From positions 10,939,220 through 11,003,219 of the forward strand of contig CM068839.1 of the NCBI GenBank assembly GCA_028554795.2: a DNA stretch of 64,000 nucleotides, given 5' to 3'. A program made the translations under genes and the position numbers. A model generated the notes under the pieces. That model searched no databases, was not told the DNA's origin, and saw only the letters and a program-made list of their open reading frames with translations. This DNA comes from Sinohyriopsis cumingii. Its lineage: Eukaryota; Mollusca; Bivalvia; Unionida; Unionidae. Below are positions 51,558 to 61,150 of this stretch, piece by piece; position 1 is the stretch's first letter; each line of letters opens with the position of its first letter.

Positions 51558-52091
51558 ATGATGCACCGAGAGTCTTGCGCCTGTTCCAAGACGGAACTGG
51601 ATCTGTTTGCCATGCCCCCCACCATGATGACGATGCAAGAATCCCAATGGGTGGAATTTCATCCCGTCTCCTCATTGACAGCCTCAGCTCCCATCGAGTT
51701 TGAAATCAAAGGACAGCCCGAAGATTACATCGATCTGAATAGCAGTTACTTGTACTTGAAAGTCCAAGTTCTAGATAAGGATGATGGTGGAGTAGAAGAC
51801 ACTGAGATTAGAGCTCCCGTCAACAATTTCATGCATTCCTTGTTCAGCTCAGTGGACTTGTACTTGAACAACAAACTGGTCAGCAGCAGCATGGATACTT
51901 ACCCTTACCGTGCCTACCTGGAAAATCTCTTGACGTACGGACCAGATGCCAAGACAAGTCATCTCAATGCCTGTGTGCTGTGGGTAGATGACGAAGCGGG
52001 CAAGTTTAAGATAGCTGACGCAGGTGACAATGACGGCTTTGTGGCAACTCATTGTCGACTCATCCTCCTAAGAAGATGTGCTCCAAACTAG
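51558..52091 (+). pseudogene. Major capsid protein, truncated to its N-terminal third
   Basis: QWVEFHPVSSLTASAPIEFE, DYIDLNSSYLYLKVQV and FSSVDLYLNNKLVS are the first strands of the Polinton double-jelly-roll capsid protein. Similarity stops at about 52060; the last ten codons read into the next gene in a different frame before a stop. A normal protein of this family is several hundred residues, so two-thirds is missing. One deletion that also removed any protease gene and the promoter of the next gene explains the junction. Confidence 0.88.
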
Positions 52092-52435
52092 CTAAGCTCA
52101 ACGAAGCCTACGTGAATTTGCATAGGGTCAGACACAGTCTGATACCGAAGCCAGAAGAAATAGAGAATGTGAGAATGTTAAAAATCACTGAAGACCTGAT
52201 AGAAGAGCTCTTCAGAGAAGAAATGAACAGGGAGAAAGAAGAATGGACAGAGAAGTACAGACTTCAGAGACAGCAGCAACAGCAGCAACAACAGCAACAG
52301 CAGCAGCAACCTGAAGCTGACAGAGGCTTTGTGGATTGTCGTATCGACACCAAAGAATTCTTCTTCTCTTTCCGAAGAAGCAGACCTATCGCCAGAAAGT
52401 CTATCCTCAGAGGACATCGCATTCTTAGAAACTAA
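52076..52435 (+). CDS. Coiled-coil terminal gene A with histone-type 3' end
   Basis: About 119 residues from the ATG at 52076. MCSKLAKLNEAYVNL resembles MTSRIVKLLELQMHL of the gene at 52937, so the two are paralogues, and this start is preferred over 52052, which lies across the deletion junction. A charged helix and a run of 12 Gln follow. Its usual promoter module is missing, removed with the capsid gene. Stem-loop 3 follows the stop by 38 nt. Function unknown. Confidence 0.6.
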   Translation: MCSKLAKLNEAYVNLHRVRHSLIPKPEEIENVRMLKITEDLIEELFREEMNREKEEWTEKYRLQRQQQQQQQQQQQQQPEADRGFVDCRIDTKEFFFSFRRSRPIARKSILRGHRILRN

Positions 52436-52473
52436 AAAGAATGCCATAACAAACAAAAAAAACAAAAAAAAAC

Positions 52474-52489
52474 AGCCCTTTTCAGGGCT
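52474..52489 (+). terminator. Histone-type 3' stem-loop 3
   Basis: AGCCCTTTTCAGGGCT, 6-bp stem with TTTC loop, AAAAAC before and ACCCAA after, then CTCTAGAAAAGAAATAA as downstream element. The outer pair is A-T instead of G-C, a compensated change that keeps the stem. Confidence 0.9.
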
Positions 52490-52500
52490 ACCCAATACTC

Positions 52501-52880
52501 TAGAAAAGAAATAACGATCGATTTGCCAATGTGTGAAGGTAGAGTAGTGTGAAAATAAACACTAACTCTTTCTTAAAAATTTTGAGGGTATGTGTTTGTG
52601 TGATTGTGTTTGTAAGTGATAAAGTAGGTTGGTGTGGATAGTAGATTAAAATGATGTTTGTTTTTTTTGGGGGGGGGCTGTTTGAGGTGTATATTTGGGG
52701 TTAGATTGGATTGCTTTGCGTATGTGGATAGTCTATTGAAGTGATGGGTAGCATAAAAAAGTGAGCGAGTGTTTCTTTTAGGTCCGCGCGTTGTTGTTTT
52801 TTTTGGTCATGATCTAGGTAAGATGAATTTTATGTTATTAGGGGGATGTTTTCCTTCACGTCCGCGCTTTCAGTATAAAT
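52501..52880 (+). promoter_or_regulatory. Inter-cassette region with shared promoter module
   Basis: No gene. The first 110 bp (GATTTGCCAATGTGTG, GGTAGAGTAGTGTG) are repeated after stem-loop 4. GGTCATGATCTAGGTAAGAT at 52805 and GGGGGATGTTTTCCTTCACG at 52841 recur at 53552 and 53519/53589. CCGCGC and a TATA box (TATAAAT, 52874-52880) follow, 57 bp before the ATG at 52937. It is the promoter of the next gene. Confidence 0.7.
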
Positions 52881-52936
52881 TGAAACTCGTTCGGCAGTCC
52901 AGCTACCCTTGTTGATTGATCAACACAGCCAGAAAA

Positions 52937-53245
52937 ATGACTAGCAGAATAGTGAAACTGTTAGAACTCCAGATGCACCTGGAATATGCCAGGCGGATAG
53001 TAAACGAACTATCAGCGGAGGCTATAGTAGAAGAAGCAAGAATAAAGAAGGAAGAAGAGGAGAAAAGACAGAGGGAAGAGGAGGAAAAGAAAAGAGAAGA
53101 GATGATGTCGTTTAATATTCCTGAAACAGAGGATTGGGGTGCTGAAGCGAATCATCCTCCCTCTGCGCTCCCCAGAAGAAAGGTGAAAGAAGACTGGGGA
53201 AGAAGATGCGTGTGCGGCGCCAGGCCAGGAAGGTGCAACCATTAG
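52937..53245 (+). CDS. Coiled-coil terminal gene B with histone-type 3' end
   Basis: About 102 residues from the ATG at 52937; the longer TTG-started frame is not needed. N-terminal helix paralogous to gene A, a Glu/Lys/Arg coiled coil (residues 35-60), ETEDWG and a short Cys-containing tail. TATA box 57 bp upstream, stem-loop 4 at 27 nt after the stop. No domain recognised; gene layout matches that of histone genes. Confidence 0.65.
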   Translation: MTSRIVKLLELQMHLEYARRIVNELSAEAIVEEARIKKEEEEKRQREEEEKKREEMMSFNIPETEDWGAEANHPPSALPRRKVKEDWGRRCVCGARPGRCNH

Positions 53246-53272
53246 ATAGGTGCATCTGGAGTTTAAAAAAAC

Positions 53273-53288
53273 AGCCCTTTTCAGGGCT
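53273..53288 (+). terminator. Histone-type 3' stem-loop 4
   Basis: AGCCCTTTTCAGGGCT with AAAAAAAC before, ACCCAA after, and GTCTAGAAAAGAAATAA downstream; almost identical to stem-loop 3 including 60 bp of 3' flank, so the whole cassette was duplicated. Confidence 0.9.
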
Positions 53289-53299
53289 ACCCAATAGTC

Positions 53300-53626
53300 T
53301 AGAAAAGAAATAACGATAGATTTGCCAATGTGTGTAGGTAGAGTAGTGTGTATATAAAAACTAACTCTTTTTTAAGATAGTGTGAGGGTATGAGTTTGTG
53401 TGTTTGTGTGTTTGTGTTTGTAAGAGCTAAGGTATGTTTGTGTGAATAGTAGATTATGGGTTTCTTAGCGTATGTGAAGAATAAAGTTAGGGTTTTATTA
53501 CATGAAATGAGAAATTAGGGGGATGTTTTCCTTCACGTCCGCGCGTTGTTGGGTCATGATCTAGGTAAGATCAATTTTATGTTTTTAGGGGATGTTTTCC
53601 TTCACGTTCGCGCTTTGAGTATAAAA
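53300..53626 (+). promoter_or_regulatory. Second inter-cassette region with promoter module
   Basis: No gene. Two copies of the AGGGGATGTTTTCCTTCACG box (53519 and 53588), each followed by CGCGC, flank GGTCATGATCTAGGTAAGAT at 53552. A TATA box TATAAAA lies at 53620-53626, 52 bp before the ATG at 53678. GT-rich tracts at 53395-53425 match the corresponding part of the first region. Confidence 0.7.
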
Positions 53627-53677
53627 CTAACAGTGTTGGCCATTGGAACCCATTCTACGGAATAAGCAAACAAGAAG

Positions 53678-54274
53678 ATGCCAGCAGCTTCAGCTTTATA
53701 CAATGATCTTATGGGAAGTTGGTATTGGATGGTAGATGGATTGAGTGTAGTAGAAAGGGTTGAACAGGAATGGAGGTATGCAGTGACAAAAGACTTCGTC
53801 TCAAGACAAGTAACCAGCCTCCACTTATCCGTAAATATTGTAAAAGAAATGATACAGGATGAGGAGAAGAGAATCAGAGGTTTAATTAACCCACCGTATG
53901 TCAAAGTGGGTAAGTTAAAAGAAGCGATAGATCATGTGACGAGTGCAAGGTGCTTTCTAGAAGACATTGTAGAATGGACAGATTGGTGTTTCGCGAAGTG
54001 GGGGTTAGAAAAACTTAAGAAAGCTGAAGAACTAATGAGGAATGTGTTGACCGAAGAGGTCAAGAAGATCAAAGAAAAGTGGTTAAAGGAAAGAAAAGAA
54101 GAAGAAAATAGAAAAAAAAGGGATGAATTCGAAAAACTGAACACAAACTGGATGAAAATCCAAGAGAAGTTCCGGGCCATGGGCCACCCGGACTGGTTGC
54201 CGGAAACAGAAAAGAAAAAGAAGAAAGGAATGATGGACAAAATAAGAGGATGGTGGAAGAAGTTAAGAAGTTAA
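53678..54274 (+). CDS. Helical terminal gene C with histone-type 3' end
   Basis: A 198-residue protein. The N-terminal half is helical with several Trp residues (SWYWMVDGLSVVERVEQEW), the C-terminal half is a long charged coiled coil with WLKERKEEENRKK and a basic MMDKIRGWWKKLRS end that could bind membrane or nucleic acid. No family is recognised. It is the last gene and reads into the right terminal repeat; stem-loop 5 follows the stop by 21 nt. Confidence 0.7.
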   Translation: MPAASALYNDLMGSWYWMVDGLSVVERVEQEWRYAVTKDFVSRQVTSLHLSVNIVKEMIQDEEKRIRGLINPPYVKVGKLKEAIDHVTSARCFLEDIVEWTDWCFAKWGLEKLKKAEELMRNVLTEEVKKIKEKWLKERKEEENRKKRDEFEKLNTNWMKIQEKFRAMGHPDWLPETEKKKKKGMMDKIRGWWKKLRS

Positions 54275-54606
54275 AAGAAGAAGAAAAAACCCAAAGGCCC
54301 TTTTCAGGGCCCCCATATTTCTCGAAAAGAGATAGCCTTTCCATTGCCTACCCCTTTTTTAAAAAATTTAAAGAAAAAAAATCCCATGTTAAATTCCCCT
54401 TGTCCGTAGAGTGACCCACGATTTATTGCCATGTTAAATTCCCCTTGTCCGTAGAGTGACCCACGATTTATTGCCATGTTAAATCCCCTTGTCCGTACAG
54501 TGCCCCACGATTTTTCTCCATGTTAAATTTCCATTGTCCGTAGAGTGCCCCAAGGGTGTTTTTAATGGTAATTCCCATTGTCCGTAGGGTGCCCCCCTTC
54601 ACTACT
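54275..54606 (-). repeat. Right terminal inverted repeat
   Basis: Reverse complement of 36362-36695 with very few differences (for example one T fewer in the T-rich tract and a 3-base change near the inner end). It carries five 45-bp subterminal units and the outward-facing stem-loop 5. Confidence 0.95.
54296..54311 (+). terminator. Histone-type 3' stem-loop 5
   Basis: GGCCCTTTTCAGGGCC with CCCAAA before, CCCCAT after (one change from ACCCA), and CTCGAAAAGAGATAG downstream. It is the mirror copy of stem-loop 1 because both lie in the terminal repeats. Confidence 0.88.
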
Positions 54607-54612
54607 GGTAAA
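54607..54612. repeat. Target-site duplication, right (GGTAAA)
   Basis: Identical to 36356-36361; the interrupted gag frame resumes directly after it. Confidence 0.95.
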
Positions 54613-55860
54613 GGCTTCCTTAACGAAACAGGAAATAAGAAACATTTTGGTTCAGTATTTGGTAGAAAAGAATGTTTTGGATAAAAGTGCTTTGATTTCG
54701 ATCAGTACGTCTGTATCAGACTCCGACATACAAATTAAGGAATTAGAATTAAAATACAAAATGGAATTGGAGTTGAGGAAGCTGTAACTTCAGAAATAAG
54801 AAAGAGAAAAACAAATGCAGTTACAATATGAGAAAGAGAGGAGAGAGAGAGAGAGAAACAGGAAGGATAGAAAGAAACAGGAAAGATAGAAAGAAAAACA
54901 AATGCATTTACAAGCGGAAGAAAAAGAGAGAGAGAAAGGCAAATGCAGTTACAAAAAGAACAAATGCATTTACAAGCGGAAGAAAGAGAAAAAGAAAAAC
55001 AAATGCAATTACAAAAAGAACAAATGCAAAAGGAAGAAAGAGAAAGAAAGACAAATGCAGTTACATAAAGAACAAATACAGTTACAGAAAGAGCAAATGC
55101 ATTTTCAGTTGGAGAAAGGGAAGCAAGAGAGAGAATATCAGTGTAAAATGAAAGAAATGGAACTGGCAGGTGAAAACACATTCATACTTCAAATCCAAAT
55201 TTAAGTTTTGATCTCGCAAAGAGTATTAGAAATGTTGCACCCTTTCAGAGAAAAAAATGTAGACAAATACTTTGCTCGTTTTGAAAAAGTTGCTGAAAAC
55301 AATGTGTACTCACTGGTAAGGCTAGTGATATTTCCAATTCACTGTCAGTTCACCAAAGTAACTATGATGTAGTTAAAGAATACATCCTAGGGGGTTATGA
55401 GATAGTCCCTGAAGCTTATCGGCAAAAATTCAGAAACTATAAAAAAGAATCTGGAGAAACTCATATTGAATTTGCTAGAGAAAAAGAGCCGTTGTTTGAT
55501 TGATGCTGCTTAGCCAAGAAAGCTGAACGAGATCATGAAAGTCTCAAACAACTTATATTACTTGAAGATTTCAGAAACTGTGTCAATAGTGACATTAAGT
55601 CTTACCTTGACGAGCATCAGACTGAAACCTTGGAAAATACTGCTGATGAGTCTTCTTTAACTAATAAAGTTCCTTTTGTAAATAAGACTTATACTCAATA
55701 GTCTTCTGGCAAAAACGTATTTCAGCCTAATACAAGCCCTTCTAAAACCCAAATTGGCACAACTTCTAAAAATCAAACTTCAGAGAAGCTTGATTCAAGA
55801 TCCTTGTCTCTTCCTACGTGTACCTATTGCAAGAAAAAGGACACGTTATTTCTGATTGCT
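54613..55860 (+). pseudogene. Retrotransposon gag, 3' part
   Basis: Open from the target site to 54787, then broken into frames rich in KEREKQMQLQKEQ-type repeats (54800-55150). YDVVKEYILGGYEIVPEAY at about 55370-55430 and a CTYCKK knuckle half at about 55825 mark capsid and nucleocapsid regions. At least five frame breaks. Confidence 0.75.
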
Positions 55861-55944
55861 ACAAATTGAAACATAGGCATCAGAATCAAGACAGACCTAT
55901 TCCAAACGCCCTTATTTCTAAGAGGTCGAGGTCACGGTCATGTA

Positions 55945-56300
55945 TTGAAAGCAATACATTTGTTGGGTCTAATACACCTGTCTGATTGTATTATGGAGAA
56001 TTATGAGCCATTCATATCGAAGGGTTTTATATCACTCTTGGGTGAGTCGGCCAATCCTATCCATATTAATATTTTAAGGGACACAGGAGCTTCTCCGAGT
56101 CTCTTATTGTCAGGTACTTTGCGTTTTTCTGAGAAATCTTCTTCTAATGAGTGTTCTTATTCAGGGAGTAGAGTGCGGCTTTGTCAATGTTCCTCTCCAT
56201 TGTGTAAATTTGTCATCTGACTTAGTCTCAGGACCAGTGACAGTCGGAACAGTATTTTTTACCTGTTGAGGGCATTCATTTATTACTAGGCAAAGACCTA
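55945..56300 (+). pseudogene. Retropepsin-like aspartic protease remnant
   Basis: ILRDTGASPSLLLSG at about 56070-56115 contains the catalytic D-T-G-A. The same domain in the antisense copy near 24340 is very similar. A frame break follows near 56165, then LLGKDLA at about 56290. Confidence 0.75.
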
Positions 56301-56819
56301 GCTTGAGACAAGGTTGTGTTTAATCCACTTGTAACTGACAAGCCTTGCTTGGATCAGAAAGTAGGTCCAATTGAAAAAGAATTCCCTGATTTATTTCCAG
56401 CTTGTGCAGTTACCAGAGCTATGGCAAAGAAAGCTCTTGAGAATGACGTAGATAAGGAAAGTATTCCTTTAGCTGACACATGTACTGGTCACTCTTTTCA
56501 TGAGGTCACTTTCACTCTTTGTTTGGATCAATCAGAAGGTATTGATAACAGTGATCCGCTTTTAACGACTTATTCTCTTTATTCTAATCAGGGTGATAAA
56601 CGACAATCACTTGTCGTCGAACAGGAAAAAGATTGTGGGATCTCCTGTTTGTATCAAAGGGCCATTAGTGAAACTGAAGCTACTGACGATCCTATGTTAT
56701 TTCATTAAAAATGGAATTCTTATGAGAAAATAGAGACGACCCCAGGTACCTGCTGATAACGGATGGTCAGTGAACTATCAGATTTTAGTTCAAAAACCTT
56801 AACGACAGGAAATACTTAG

Positions 56820-57300
56820 TCTGGCCCATTAAACTCCATTGGCTGGTCATTTAGGAATCAATAAAACTTATCACAAGATTTTGAATCACATCTACTGGCC
56901 AAAAATCAAAAGTGATGTTGGTAAATACTGTAGATCTTGTTATACCTGTCAAATGGTAGGAAAACCAAATTAGAAAATTCCCAAGGCTCATCTACAACCT
57001 ATTCCTGCCTTTGGCGAACCATTTAGTAGAATTATGGTAGATTATGTTGGTCCCTTATCTAAGACCAAGTCAGGTAACCAATACCTGTTGATCATTATGT
57101 GTGAGTCAACAAGCTTTCCAGAGGCAATTCCTTTGAGGAATATTAAAACTTTGATAAAGTTTTTTTAAAACTCAATTTGGCATTCACAAATCTGCCCAAT
57201 CGGGTCATGGGTCAGATTTTATGTCTAGAACTTTCCAGCCTATTCTGCTTGAATTTGGCATTCCGCAATTGAAGTCAAAAGTGAAATTATGGTTTAACAG
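56820..57300 (+). pseudogene. Retrotransposon integrase remnant
   Basis: An HHCC zinc finger (HLGINKTYHKIL, then YCRSCYTCQ; 56839-56955) is followed by IMVDYVGPLSK (first catalytic Asp, about 57040) and GSDFMS (second Asp, about 57210). The Glu region is broken. It precedes the RT, which is the unusual order. Confidence 0.75.
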
Positions 57301-57718
57301 AACTATAATGGAGAACTTTTTGAGTCGGTAATAATGGAGTTCTGTCTCTCTCGCTTATTCTTCAAATTTTTCTTCAGAATAGATATCATGGCCCTTACAA
57401 CGTTAGGAAGAAAATGAATGAGTTAAATAATAATATTAGTGCTCCTGTGACCTAAATAAATTATAGGAGTACCATTATATTGAAAGAGATAGCCAGGTTA
57501 AACATGCAATTAATTTAGTTGTACCTGTCCTACTCAGTGAAGATATAAGTGAAGGAATATCATCGGATTCTACTGACACTGGAGTGACAAATCTTCGGAA
57601 TTCAGAAATTATGAAAGATCTGGACCAGAAACTTTCACATTTCCAAGAGCAAGAAAGAAATTGACTTAAACAGCTATTATTTGAATATGAGCATTTATTT
57701 CCAGACGTTCCTACAAGC

Positions 57719-58360
57719 ATGAACAAAATTTTTCATGACGTTGAAAGTCTAAATTCCAAACCTGTGAAACAGCACCCGTACAGGATGAACCCTCTCAAAC
57801 AGGAATACTTCAGAAAAGAAATTCAATATTTGCTGGAGAATGATTTTATACAGCCCAGTACAAATGACTGGAGTTCACCATGCATACTTGTTCCAAAACG
57901 AGATAAAACTTTCCATATGTGTACTGATTATAGGAAGGTGAATAGTGTGACAAAAACAGATTCATTCCCATTACCAAAAATCGATGACTGTATTGATAAG
58001 ATCGGGAATGCCAAGTATGTCACCAATTTGACCTTTGATCTGAAAGGATTTTGGCAAATTCCACTAACGGAAAGAGCAAAGGAAATATCGGCATTCGTGA
58101 CTCCCGATGGACTTTAGCAAACTATAAAGTAATTCCGTTTGGGATGAAAGGGTCGCCAAGTACATTTGAACGTCTCATGAATATGATTACCACTGGTCTA
58201 GACAATTGTGATGCTTACATCGATGATTTCATCATCTACAACGACACCTGGAAAGAACATTTAGCAACAATTCGGAAATTCTTTGACAGACTCGCTGATG
58301 CATGCTTGACAATTAATTTATCTAAAAGTGAGTTCTGCCGTGCTAGTGTAACTTTCTAGG
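57719..58360 (+). pseudogene. Retrotransposon reverse transcriptase remnant
   Basis: CILVPKRDKTFHMCTDYRKV and DLKGFWQIPL lie in one frame to 58117. After a frame change, IPFGMKGSPSTFERLMN and the catalytic YIDDFIIYN (about 58215) follow. The similarity ends near GHIVGHG at about 58375. RNase H is absent. Confidence 0.85.
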
Positions 58361-58443
58361 ACACATCGTGGGACATGGACAAGTTAAACCTATAGATGCT
58401 AAGGTCAAGGCTATCTCTGATGTTAATACTGTTTTAGAAAAGT

Positions 58444-60640
58444 GACCACATTGCAGCAAAAAGCATTGCATTGTGTATAATGTGTGCTAAGACTGCCTGC
58501 TTGAAAAAAAAAAAACTGTATGCAATTGAAGATGTTTTCTGTTTTTTCTTTTATCGTAATAGTCCTATGAGACACGCTCATAGTTACCAATCATAGAACT
58601 TCTCTAATTTGGAAGCATATGTGTGTTGATTTTTAAAAAAATAGAAAGTCCACAAGTTAAGAAAAATGTCATCAGACATTTACATTTCTAATGTTCTTTA
58701 AAAGTGATTTTACCCTGACACGAAATCCTGATCTAGTATCGTTGTTTTAGTGATGCTGATATAAAGGGGCTGAGGGGTTACACCATTGCCTAGCTTACTT
58801 AGAAATTGGGCAAAAAAGGACAAAGGAGGGAAATATAATGTGACTAATCTATAATAATTACTTGCATATGCATACAGAACCAGAAAATAATAACATGTGG
58901 TTCACTGCACCAATTAGGGGCCGTTCATTTAGTACGTACGCATGAAGGGGGAGGGGGTTAAACTCAAATGCACACGCTTGCGTAAGGCGGGGGGGGGGGG
59001 GTCTACTGATACTGTACGTACACATAGGAAATGGGGTGGTGGGTGGGGGTGAAACCTCGATAATAATTTGTCTAATACGTAACCTGTTTGACTGGGTTCA
59101 GTCTTCGCTTGAATTTTAGCGGACACTAGACAGACTTTTTAAAGTTACGTAGCTTATTTCTTTGATATTTCTCTAGCAATTATTTTTACCGCTCCGGCAG
59201 CTTAGTGGTTAGAGCGTCCGCCTCGAATGCGAGAGGTTGATGGTTCGATTCCAGGTCGAGCCATACCAAAGACTTCTAAAAATGGTACTAACAGCTGCCT
59301 CGCTCGTCGCTCAGCATTTAGAGGTTAGTGTTAGGGCTGGTCAAATGTGTCAGGATAATGTGACTGGGTAGGACATGATGCTACATGTCTGCGGCATGAT
59401 GCCCCAGTGCTAGACATCACTTTCAACTGCCACACTGCAGACATCGTAGCGACATGACTGGCAGCTTGTTAAAGCTACGTTAAAAATCTAAATCACACAC
59501 ATCACATGCAATTATTTTTAATGCATTAACAATTTCGTTAGAATCTTAAGATACACATAGCTAATGCTGTAATTTCAGTATTTACAGTAGAACTTTAAAT
59601 TTCTCTCATTATTCTAAAGTAACAATTTCTTCACTTATAATATTTCGTCTAGGATCCATTTTCATGAGTTTGAGACATTTATATATGCGACAGTTAGTTC
59701 CTGTTCTTTGAGAAGATTTGTTTGCAACTCCCATTTGTATAACAGTACAAGAGTTCGCCTTGACGTCAGGATACAGTGCAGTTAGAAAACTTCATTTGGG
59801 TTATCATTGGTGACGTTTTCTCACCACATATCGCCTCGTTCTAATTAATCGTGTGTGTTTATTGAATGAGTCCAATTTCTCTTCACATACCACACTATTG
59901 CTAATATTAATTGTGCGTGATCATTGAATGAGCCCATTTTCTCTTCACATCCTACGCTTTTACAAGTATACATTGTGTGATTATTGGATGAAAATAATTA
60001 TCTCCTCATATCACTCCTATTAAGTTCCATAAATGTATGTGTGATCATTCACTGTATATACTTATCTTTAAATAAGACTGAAACTCTCGATCTGATGAAC
60101 TTATGCGTTCGTCGGGCAAACACAATCTCCACCAACTCACCCAACTGCAAGTAGTCGTCAGTTCGGACGCAGTCTAAGGGAAACAACTCTTTTCTGTCGA
60201 GACAGTCATACGACAAGTTGTCTTCCTTGATTTATATGCAGTCCAATTAATTCAACATATCTACTAGAATCCTAAGTGATAAAAGTCGTTTTCTGCCCAA
60301 GATTGTGTACTATATGAATAAAGACAATCTTCTCAATAGTACCCCACCCTTTTTTCACAGCCAGTAAGCAATAATATGCTCAGTAGGAGTCAAGTCAGAT
60401 ACAGAAAGCTGGCAATATTTTCCCCTGTATACCAGTGACTGCAAGCAAGGATAAAGGTTAACCATGTGAGAAGGATACCCGAATGCCAGACCTGATGCCA
60501 AAGTTTGCATCTTCATCACTGTGATGTGTTTCTGGGAATCTAGGTGACTGCTGAATATTCAGTTTATTGCTGTATAATGTATATGAATCTTGCATCTTGA
60601 ATAAATATGTTTAGTATGCATACAAAAGTCTGACTCTGTC
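58444..60640. other. Non-coding repeat-bearing stretch
   Basis: A MITE-like fragment starts at 58917 (GGGGCCGTTCATTTAGTACG) with G-rich tracts to about 59055. A SINE-like tRNA head is at 59205. A direct-repeat pattern around ATTGTGTGATTATTGGATGA recurs loosely at 59840-60050. No gene is supported. Confidence 0.5.
59205..59510 (+). mobile_element. tRNA-derived SINE
   Basis: GGCAGCTTAGTGGTTAGAGC (box A) and GGTTCGATTCC (box B) lie 40 bp apart with a CTCGAAT anticodon-like loop; GCTC...GAGC pairs at the acceptor but the rest of the stem does not. A non-tRNA body with a GCTGCCTCGCTCG segment follows to about 59510. Not a functional tRNA. Confidence 0.7.
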
Positions 60641-61150
60641 ATGCTTTCAATCAAGTTTATTGCATATGGTGTCTTTAATCAGGTTTATTGCATATGGTGT
60701 CTTTAATCAAGTTGATTGCATAAGGTGTCATTAATCAAATTTATTGCATATGGTGTCTTTAATCAAGTTTACTGCATATGGTGTCTTTAATCAAGTTTAT
60801 TGCCTATGGTGTCTTTAATCCAGTCTATTGCATAAGGTGTATTTAATCCAGTTTATTGCATATGGTGTCTTTAATCAAGTTTATTGCATATGGTGTCTTT
60901 AATCAAGTTTATTGCATAAGGTGTCTTTAATCCAGTTAATTGCATATGGTGTCTTTAATCCAGTTTATTGCATAAGGTGTCTTTAATCCCATTTGCATAA
61001 GATGTCTTTAATCCAGTTTATTGCATATGGTGTCTTTAATCAAATTTATTGCATAAGGTGTCTTTAATCAAATTTATTGCATATGGTGTCTTTAATCAAC
61101 TTTATTTCATAAGGTGTCTTTAATCCAGTTTATTGCACAAGGTGTCTTTA
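60640..61150. repeat. Minisatellite, about 28-bp unit
   Basis: About 17-18 tandem copies of a TTTATTGCATATGGTGTCTT unit followed by TAATCAAG, with variants (ATAAGG for ATATGG, CCAG for CAAG). Confidence 0.92.

Larger units (their letters stand above)
36362..54606. mobile_element. Polinton/Maverick (adintovirus-type), 18,245 bp
   Basis: Exact ends: AGTAGTGAAGGGGGGC at 36362 and its reverse complement ending at 54606, with GGTAAA on both sides. It encodes PolB, A32-like ATPase, integrase, penton and several small core proteins, the Polinton set. The major capsid gene is reduced to its N-terminal third and no adenain protease is present, probably because of one deletion near 52065. Flanking small genes carry histone-type 3' ends. 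Insertion is into a retrotransposon gag gene. Terminal repeats remain almost identical, so the insertion is fairly young. Confidence 0.97.
54613..58443 (+). mobile_element. LTR retrotransposon body (gag-pol), degenerate, Gmr1-like domain order
   Basis: Continuation of the element that starts at 36249. Order along the strand: gag, knuckle, aspartic protease, integrase zinc finger and core, then reverse transcriptase, ending abruptly in RT at about 58443. Ty3/Gypsy elements normally have RT before integrase; integrase before RT is known for the Gmr1-like group. Several stops and frameshifts are present, and RNase H and the 3' LTR are missing. Confidence 0.85.

Noticed and set aside
52052-52075. 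Upstream start of terminal gene A
   Set aside because: These codons cross the capsid deletion junction; the paralogue at 52937 supports the start at 52076.
54828-55204. Two overlapping Lys/Glu/Gln-rich frames
   Set aside because: They are frame-broken parts of the gag coiled-coil repeat, not separate genes.
59205-59277. A functional tRNA-Ser gene
   Set aside because: Only part of the acceptor and T stems pair, and a SINE body follows.
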